Source: Pseudomonas fluorescens (GTDB taxonomy: Bacteria > Pseudomonadota > Gammaproteobacteria > Pseudomonadales > Pseudomonadaceae). From it: 64,000 nucleotides of DNA. This document shows positions 57,570 through 64,000 of the stretch, piece after piece. The notes beneath the pieces are model-generated. The model searched no databases. It was given only the letters and a program-made list of their open reading frames with translations, and had not been told where the DNA came from. Positions within the stretch are counted from its first letter, which is position 1; every line of letters starts with the position of its first letter. The DNA lies in assembly GCF_001708445.1 (NCBI RefSeq), contig NZ_CP015637.1, forward strand, positions 558,001-622,000. Direction: 5' to 3'. The translations under genes were made by a program, and so were the position numbers.

Positions 57570-58706
57570 ATGTCCCAGACGTTTTACAAGAAAGGTTTTC
57601 TGGCCCTCGCCGTTGCAGCGGCACTGGGTGTTTCTACGTTTGTTCAAGCTGATGTGAAGATCGGCGTAGCGGGGCCCATGACCGGCGCCAACGCGTCGTT
57701 CGGTGAGCAGTACATGAAAGGTGCCCAGGCGGCAGCCGAGGTGATCAACAAGGCCGGCGGTATCAACGGCGAGAAGGTCGTGCTGGTTGCCGGTGACGAT
57801 GCGTGTGAGCCGAAGCAGGCTGTGGCCGTGGCCAACCGCCTGGCGGACCAGGACAAAGTGATTGGCGTGGTCGGGCACTTCTGCTCGTCGAACACCATCC
57901 CGGCCTCCGAGGTTTACGACGAAGCGGGCATCATCGCGATCACCCCTGGCTCTACCAACCCACAAGTGACCGAACGCGGCCTGGGCGCCATGTTCCGTAT
58001 GTGCGGCCGTGACGACCAGCAAGGCATCGTCGCCGGCGATTACATCGTCGACGTGCTCAAGGGCAAGAAAGTCGCGGTCATCAACGACAAGGACACCTAC
58101 GGCAAAGGCCTGGCCGACGCCACCTCCGCCCAGTTGACCAAGCGCGGCGTCAAGCCGGTGCTGGAAGAGGGCCTGACCCGTGGCGAGAAAGACTTCAGCG
58201 CCCTGGTCACCAAAATCCGCTCCCTGGGCGCCGACGTCGTGTACTTCGGTGGCCTGCACCCGGAAGCCGGTCCGCTGGTCCGCCAGATTCGTGAAGCGGG
58301 CCTCAAAGACGTCAAGTTCATGTCCGATGACGGCGTGGTGACCGATGAACTGGTGGCCACCGCTGGCGGCGCGCAATACGTCGATGGCGTGTACATGACC
58401 TTTGGTGCCGACCCGCGCCTGCTGCCAGACAGCAAGGCCGTCGTGGAAGAGTTCCGCAAGGCCGGTTATGAGCCAGAAGGCTACACCCTGTACGCCTACG
58501 CCTCGCTGCAGGCCCTGGCCGCCGGTTTCAACGGCGCCAAGTCCAACAAGGGCGAAGACGCCGCCAAATGGCTGAAAGCGCACCCGGTCAAAACCGTGAT
58601 GGGCGAGAAGACCTGGGACGCGAAGGGCGACTTGAAAGTCTCCGACTACGTGGTTTACCAGTGGGATAAAGACGGCAAATACCACCAGCTGGAAAAGCAG
58701 AAGTAA
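57570..58706 (+). CDS. livK: Branched-chain/amino-acid ABC transporter periplasmic binding protein (LivK/BraC family)
   Basis: This is a periplasmic type I solute-binding protein. ATG at 57570 (MSQTFYKKGFLALAVAAALGVSTFVQA, signal peptide, cleavage after residue 27) gives 378 residues, with CGGAG upstream. Family landmarks are KIGVAGPMTG, GAQAAAEVINKAGGINGEKVVLVAGDDACEPKQAVAVANRL, GHFCSSNTIPASEVYDEAGIIAITPGSTNP, DKDTYGKGLA and YFGGLHPEAGPLVRQIREAGL. The Ser/Thr cluster in CSSNT and GST fits an amino-acid carboxylate/amine site. It heads a five-gene transporter operon next to lysine/pipecolate genes, so the true ligand may not be a branched-chain amino acid. Confidence 0.88.
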   Translation: MSQTFYKKGFLALAVAAALGVSTFVQADVKIGVAGPMTGANASFGEQYMKGAQAAAEVINKAGGINGEKVVLVAGDDACEPKQAVAVANRLADQDKVIGVVGHFCSSNTIPASEVYDEAGIIAITPGSTNPQVTERGLGAMFRMCGRDDQQGIVAGDYIVDVLKGKKVAVINDKDTYGKGLADATSAQLTKRGVKPVLEEGLTRGEKDFSALVTKIRSLGADVVYFGGLHPEAGPLVRQIREAGLKDVKFMSDDGVVTDELVATAGGAQYVDGVYMTFGADPRLLPDSKAVVEEFRKAGYEPEGYTLYAYASLQALAAGFNGAKSNKGEDAAKWLKAHPVKTVMGEKTWDAKGDLKVSDYVVYQWDKDGKYHQLEKQK

Positions 58707-58728
58707 GGCATAGCTCCGACGTCCGAAT

Positions 58729-58815
58729 GTGGGAGGGGGCTTGCCCCCGATGACGGTGTGTCAGCCCCCCGATGTACAGCTGACGCTCCGCAATCGGGGG
58801 CAAGCCCCCTCCCAC
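58729..58815. repeat. REP doublet between livK and livH
   Basis: TGTGGGAGGGGGCTTGCCCCCGAT is inverted against AATCGGGGGCAAGCCCCCTCCCACA. Inside an operon it can lower the downstream mRNA relative to the binding protein. Confidence 0.85.
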
Positions 58816-58907
58816 AGGGGGACCGTGTTCTGATCGAGATCTGTCTTTTCCTCCAGAAGCGCCGCACACCTACTGGTGTGCAGGTGCTCACCGCGTGAGA
58901 TTGCGTT

Positions 58908-59822
58908 ATGGATGGTATTTTCCTGCAGCAACTGGTCAACGGCCTGACCCTCGGGTCGGTCTATGGCCTGATCGCCATCGGCTACACAATGGTCTATGGC
59001 ATCATTGGCATGATCAACTTCGCCCATGGCGAGGTTTATATGATTTCCGCTTACCTCGCGGCGATCAGTCTGGCACTGCTGGCTTACTTCGGCATCGAAT
59101 CCTTCCCACTGCTCATTCTCGGCACCCTGATCTTCACCGTGGTCGTCACTGGCGTTTACGGTTGGGTCATTGAACGTGTCGCCTACAAACCGCTGCGCAA
59201 CTCCACCCGACTGGCACCGCTGATCAGCGCCATCGGGATCTCCCTGATCCTGCAGAACTACGCGCAGATCGCCCAGGGTGCGAAACAACAAGGCATTCCA
59301 ACCCTGCTGGCCGGCGCCTGGCGCGTCGACATCGGCAGTGGGTTCGTCCAGCTCACGTACACCAAGATCTTCATCCTCGTGGCGGCGTTTGCCGGCATGG
59401 CGTTGCTCACCTACATCATCAAGTACACCAAGCTCGGCCGCATGTGCCGCGCCACCCAGCAAGACCGCAAGATGGCCTCGATCCTGGGGATCAACACCGA
59501 CCGCGTGATCTCCTACGTGTTTATCATCGGTGCCGCCATGGCGGCCCTGGCCGGCGTGCTGATCACCCTCAACTACGGCACGTTCGACTTCTACGCCGGC
59601 TTCATCATCGGCATCAAGGCGTTTACCGCAGCGGTACTCGGCGGCATCGGTTCCCTGCCTGGGGCCATGCTCGGCGGGATCATCCTGGGTATTTCCGAGT
59701 CGTTGTTCTCGGGGTTGATCAACTCTGACTACAAAGACGTGTTCAGTTTCTCCCTGTTGGTGGTGATTCTGATTTTCCGTCCTCAGGGCCTGCTTGGTCG
59801 CCCACTCGTGGCGAAGGTGTAA
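58908..59822 (+). CDS. livH: Branched-chain amino acid ABC transporter permease LivH-type
   Basis: This is an inner-membrane permease of 304 residues with about eight helices. Landmarks are GLTLGSVYGLIAIGYTMVYGIIGMINFAHGEVYMI at the N-terminus and the cytoplasmic loop GRMCRATQQDRKMASILGINTDRVISYVFIIGAAMAALAGVL. It pairs with LivM. Confidence 0.94.
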   Translation: MDGIFLQQLVNGLTLGSVYGLIAIGYTMVYGIIGMINFAHGEVYMISAYLAAISLALLAYFGIESFPLLILGTLIFTVVVTGVYGWVIERVAYKPLRNSTRLAPLISAIGISLILQNYAQIAQGAKQQGIPTLLAGAWRVDIGSGFVQLTYTKIFILVAAFAGMALLTYIIKYTKLGRMCRATQQDRKMASILGINTDRVISYVFIIGAAMAALAGVLITLNYGTFDFYAGFIIGIKAFTAAVLGGIGSLPGAMLGGIILGISESLFSGLINSDYKDVFSFSLLVVILIFRPQGLLGRPLVAKV

Positions 59823-59824
59823 AC

Positions 59825-61102
59825 ATGTCTGCTGCCAAACCTATCGATATCAAGAAAAGTGTGGTCGATACGATCCTTGCCGGGCTTATTTCGCTGATCG
59901 TATTCGGTCCGATCGTCGGCGTGGTCCTCGACGGCTACAGCTTTAACCTGGAACCTGCGCGCGTGGCCACCTTGGTCGCCATCGTGATGGCCGGCCGCTT
60001 TGCCCTCAGCCTGTTCCTGCAAACCCCCAAAGGCCTGAAGATTCTGCAAGGCTTCGAAAGCAGTGGCTCCGGCGTGCACGTACTGCCACCGGACTACAAG
60101 TCGCGGCTGCGCTGGATCATCCCGGTGTTGATCGTGATCGCCATCGTGTTCCCGATCTTCGCCAACAAATACCTGCTGACCGTGGTGATCCTCGGGTTGA
60201 TCTACGTGTTGCTGGGCCTGGGCCTGAACATCGTGGTCGGCCTGGCCGGCTTGCTCGACCTGGGTTACGTGGCGTTCTACGCCATCGGTGCCTACGGCCT
60301 GGCGCTGGGCTACCAGTACCTCGGCCTGGGCTTCTGGACGGTGCTGCCCCTGGCAGCCATCTGTGCGGCGCTGGCGGGGTGCATACTCGGATTCCCGGTG
60401 TTGCGAATGCACGGTGACTACCTGGCCATCGTGACCCTGGGCTTTGGTGAAATCATTCGGTTGGTGCTGAACAACTGGCTGTCATTTACCGGCGGCCCGA
60501 ACGGTATGCCGGTGCCTTCGCCAACCTTCCTCGGCCTGGAGTTCGGGCGCAAGGCGAAGGATGGCGGGATTCCGTTCCATGAGTTCTTCGGCATCGATTA
60601 CAACCCCAACATCAAGTTCATGTTCATCTACATCGTGCTGTTCCTGGTGGTGCTGGCTGTGCTGTACATCAAGCACCGTCTGACCCGCATGCCTGTAGGC
60701 CGTGCCTGGGAGGCCTTGCGCGAAGATGAGATCGCCTGCCGTTCCATGGGCCTGAACCATGTATTGGTCAAGCTCTCGGCGTTCACCATTGGCGCTTCCA
60801 CTGCCGGCCTGGCCGGGGTGTTCTTTGCCAGCTACCAGGGCTTCGTCAACCCGTCGTCGTTCACCTTCTTCGAGTCGGCGCTGATCCTGGCCATCGTCGT
60901 ACTGGGCGGCATGGGCTCGACGGTTGGCGTGGTGATTGCGGCATTTGTATTGACCGTCGCCCCGGAACTGCTGCGCAGCTTCTCCGAATACCGCGTGCTG
61001 CTGTTTGGCGTGTTGATGGTGGTGATGATGATCTGGCGACCGCGTGGGCTGATCCGCATCAGCCGTACCGGCGTGACCCCACGTAAAGGAGTGGCGCCAT
61101 GA
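59825..61102 (+). CDS. livM: Branched-chain amino acid ABC transporter permease LivM-type
   Basis: The 425-residue permease begins with an N-terminal extension of about 100 residues (MSAAKPIDIKKSVVDTILAGLISLIVFGPIVG) of the high-affinity LivM type, then the LivHM core (LLGLGLNIVVGLAGLLDLGYVAFYAIGAYG, GDYLAIVTLGFGEIIRLVLNNW, GRAWEALREDEIACRSMGLN). The start is 2 bases after livH; the stop overlaps livG (ATGA). Confidence 0.94.
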   Translation: MSAAKPIDIKKSVVDTILAGLISLIVFGPIVGVVLDGYSFNLEPARVATLVAIVMAGRFALSLFLQTPKGLKILQGFESSGSGVHVLPPDYKSRLRWIIPVLIVIAIVFPIFANKYLLTVVILGLIYVLLGLGLNIVVGLAGLLDLGYVAFYAIGAYGLALGYQYLGLGFWTVLPLAAICAALAGCILGFPVLRMHGDYLAIVTLGFGEIIRLVLNNWLSFTGGPNGMPVPSPTFLGLEFGRKAKDGGIPFHEFFGIDYNPNIKFMFIYIVLFLVVLAVLYIKHRLTRMPVGRAWEALREDEIACRSMGLNHVLVKLSAFTIGASTAGLAGVFFASYQGFVNPSSFTFFESALILAIVVLGGMGSTVGVVIAAFVLTVAPELLRSFSEYRVLLFGVLMVVMMIWRPRGLIRISRTGVTPRKGVAP

Positions 61103-61974
61103 GCAAGGAAATCGTCCTCAGCGTGGAACACCTGATGATGCACTTCGGTGGCATCAAGGCCTTGAGCGATGTGAGCCTCAAGGTCGAACGCAACTCGATC
61201 TTCGCCCTGATCGGCCCCAACGGCGCGGGCAAGACCACCGTGTTCAACTGCCTCACCGGCTTCTACAAAGCCAGCGGTGGCAAGATCGAGCTCAACGTAC
61301 GTGGCAAGCAGACCAACGTGATCCAGTTGCTCGGCGAGCGCTTCAAGGCCGTCGACTTCGTCTCGCCGAAAAGCTTCTTCAGCCGGGTGTTCTACAAGAT
61401 GTTCGGCGGTACTCACCTGGTCAACCGTGCCGGCCTGGCCCGCACGTTCCAGAACATCCGCCTGTTCAAGGAAATGTCGGTGCTGGAAAACCTGCTGGTG
61501 GCCCAGCACATGTGGGTCAACCGCAACATGCTGGCGGGCATCCTCAACACCAAGGGCTACCGCAAGGCCGAAAGCGATGCACTCGACCACGCGTTCTACT
61601 GGCTCGAAGTAGTCGACCTGGTGGACTGCGCCAACCGCCTCGCCGGCGAACTTTCCTATGGCCAGCAACGCCGTCTGGAAATCGCCCGCGCCATGTGCAC
61701 GCGACCGCAGATCATCTGCCTCGACGAGCCCGCGGCGGGCCTCAACCCCCAGGAAACCGAAGCCCTCAGCGCGATGATTCGCCTGCTGCGCGACGAACAC
61801 GACCTCACGGTGGTGCTGATCGAACACGACATGGGCATGGTGATGAGTATTTCCGACCACATCGTGGTGCTCGACCACGGCAACGTGATCGCCGAAGGTG
61901 GGCCGGAAGCGATCCGCAACGACCCGAAAGTGATTGCCGCCTACCTGGGTGCTGACGAAGAGGAGCTGGTATGA
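61099..61974 (+). CDS. livG: Branched-chain amino acid ABC transporter ATP-binding protein LivG-type
   Basis: The 291-residue ATPase has Walker A GPNGAGKTT (39-47), signature LSYGQQRRLEIARAM, Walker B IICLDEPAAGLNP and the D/H loop EHDMGMVMSISDHIVVLDHG. The LivG-specific insertion after Walker A (GKQTNVIQLLGERFKAVDFVSPKSFFSRVFYK) is present. ATGA overlaps on both sides tie it to livM and livF. Confidence 0.95.
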   Translation: MSKEIVLSVEHLMMHFGGIKALSDVSLKVERNSIFALIGPNGAGKTTVFNCLTGFYKASGGKIELNVRGKQTNVIQLLGERFKAVDFVSPKSFFSRVFYKMFGGTHLVNRAGLARTFQNIRLFKEMSVLENLLVAQHMWVNRNMLAGILNTKGYRKAESDALDHAFYWLEVVDLVDCANRLAGELSYGQQRRLEIARAMCTRPQIICLDEPAAGLNPQETEALSAMIRLLRDEHDLTVVLIEHDMGMVMSISDHIVVLDHGNVIAEGGPEAIRNDPKVIAAYLGADEEELV

Positions 61975-62687
61975 GTGCGCCTATCCTCGAAATGAAGGAC
62001 CTGGATGTGTTCTACGGCCCGATCCAGGCCCTGAAGAAAGTCTCGCTGCACATCAACGAAGGCGAGACCGTCAGCCTGATCGGCTCCAACGGCGCGGGTA
62101 AATCCACGTTGCTGATGTCGATCTTCGGCCAGCCACGGGCGGAGTCGGGGCAGATTCTCTATAACGGTGTCGACATTACCCACAAGTCGTCCCACTACAT
62201 CGCCTCCAACGGTATTGCGCAGTCGCCGGAAGGGCGGCGGGTGTTCCCCGACATGACCGTCGAGGAAAACCTGCTGATGGGCACCATCCCTATCGGTGAC
62301 AAGTTCGCCCAGGAAGACATGCAGCGCATGTTCGAGCTGTTCCCGCGGCTCAAGGAGCGGCGTAACCAGAGGGCCATGACCATGTCCGGTGGCGAGCAGC
62401 AAATGCTCGCCATTGCCCGCGCGCTGATGAGCCGTCCCAAGTTGCTGTTGCTGGATGAACCGAGCCTGGGCCTGGCGCCGATTGTGGTGAAGCAGATCTT
62501 TTCCACCCTGCGCGAACTGGCCTCCACCGGGATGACCATCTTCCTGGTGGAGCAGAACGCCAACCATGCACTGCGTTTGTCGGACCGGGCGTATGTGATG
62601 GTGAACGGCGAGATTCGCCTCACAGGCACCGGCAAGGAGCTGCTGGTGAACGAGGAAGTGCGCAACGCCTACCTCGGCGGCCACTGA
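61971..62687 (+). CDS. livF: Branched-chain amino acid ABC transporter ATP-binding protein LivF-type
   Basis: The 238-residue ATPase has Walker A GSNGAGKST (38-46), the LivF hallmark GIAQSPEGRRVFPDMTVEENLLMG, signature MSGGEQQMLAIARALM and Walker B LLLDEPSLGLAP. It ends the liv operon, just before a modified REP doublet. Confidence 0.95.
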   Translation: MSAPILEMKDLDVFYGPIQALKKVSLHINEGETVSLIGSNGAGKSTLLMSIFGQPRAESGQILYNGVDITHKSSHYIASNGIAQSPEGRRVFPDMTVEENLLMGTIPIGDKFAQEDMQRMFELFPRLKERRNQRAMTMSGGEQQMLAIARALMSRPKLLLLDEPSLGLAPIVVKQIFSTLRELASTGMTIFLVEQNANHALRLSDRAYVMVNGEIRLTGTGKELLVNEEVRNAYLGGH

Positions 62688-62710
62688 TCCAAATAACAAT
62701 GCAGTCCCCC

Positions 62711-62829
62711 TGTGGGAGGGGCGGTGCGACGATTCGACTTGCCCCCGATGGCGGTGTATCAGTCGGCACATCTGATACTGACCCACCGCTATCGGGGGCA
62801 AGTCGAATCGTCGCACCGCCCCTCCCACA
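62711..62829. repeat. REP doublet with a mirrored insertion in both arms
   Basis: TGTGGGAGGGG and TTGCCCCCGAT are separated by CGGTGCGACGATTCGAC in the left arm. The right arm carries its reverse complement (GTCGAATCGTCGCACCG) between GGGGGCAA and CCCCTCCCACA. Confidence 0.85.

Positions 62830-64000
<1,171 letters not shown>

Overview
The window looks like a chromosomal segment of a fluorescent Pseudomonas, most likely of the P. fluorescens group. Three things point there. The housekeeping gene order serB / psd-rhdA / motAB / rsgA / orn / queG / nnrD-tsaE-amiB-mutL-miaA-hfq-hflXKC / hisZ-purA / tRNA-Leu / rnr-rlmB / rpsF-rpsR-DUF2232-rplI / dnaB is the Pseudomonas one. The coding DNA is GC-rich. 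Short REP-type palindromes typical of this group sit after almost every transcription unit. All calls are from reading the sequence; no database search was run.

Layout. 1-10.7 kb: the cut-off end of a PqiC-like lipoprotein gene, a REP cluster carrying a 212-bp MITE-like insertion, ytjB and serB back to back, an HDOD-rhdA-psd operon on the minus strand, motAB and rsgA. 10.8-25.5 kb: orn, a TRIC-family channel gene, queG, and the tightly overlapping nnrD-tsaE-amiB-mutL-miaA-hfq-hflX-hflK-hflC series, then hisZ and purA. 25.6-31 kb: a chemoreceptor, a two-gene ferric-iron ABC module without its ATPase, and two tRNA-Leu(CAG) genes, each with its own promoter and terminator. 31-40.7 kb: rnr-rlmB, the rpsF ribosomal operon, dnaB and ygiQ. 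40.8-42.5 kb: a three-gene accessory cassette with a hydrophobic-hairpin protein and two paralogous small membrane proteins, one of them AT-rich. 42.7-49.6 kb: a transglutaminase / circularly permuted ATP-grasp-alpha-E / transglutaminase operon of unknown product. 49.9-53 kb: a small conserved protein, azurin, nadE and pncB. 53.2-62.7 kb: an amino-acid catabolism and uptake block, amaR / amaB-amaA (pipecolate and aminoadipate-semialdehyde steps of lysine breakdown) followed by a five-gene liv-type transporter. 62.7-64 kb: a 0.67-kb non-coding stretch with DnaA-box-like motifs, then the start of an SDR gene.

Themes. The core genes cover RNA decay and modification (orn, rnr, hfq, miaA, queG, rlmB), translation (rpsF, rpsR, rplI, rsgA), DNA replication and repair (dnaB, mutL) and membrane or envelope quality control (psd, amiB, hflKC). 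The best candidates for undescribed biology are the three-gene cassette at 40.87-42.54 kb, the ATP-grasp/transglutaminase operon, the sigma-54 promoter with helically phased GGGTTGCAC repeats before the liv operon, the DnaA-box-like cluster at about 62.9-63.35 kb, and the MITE inserted into a REP doublet near 0.8-1.0 kb.
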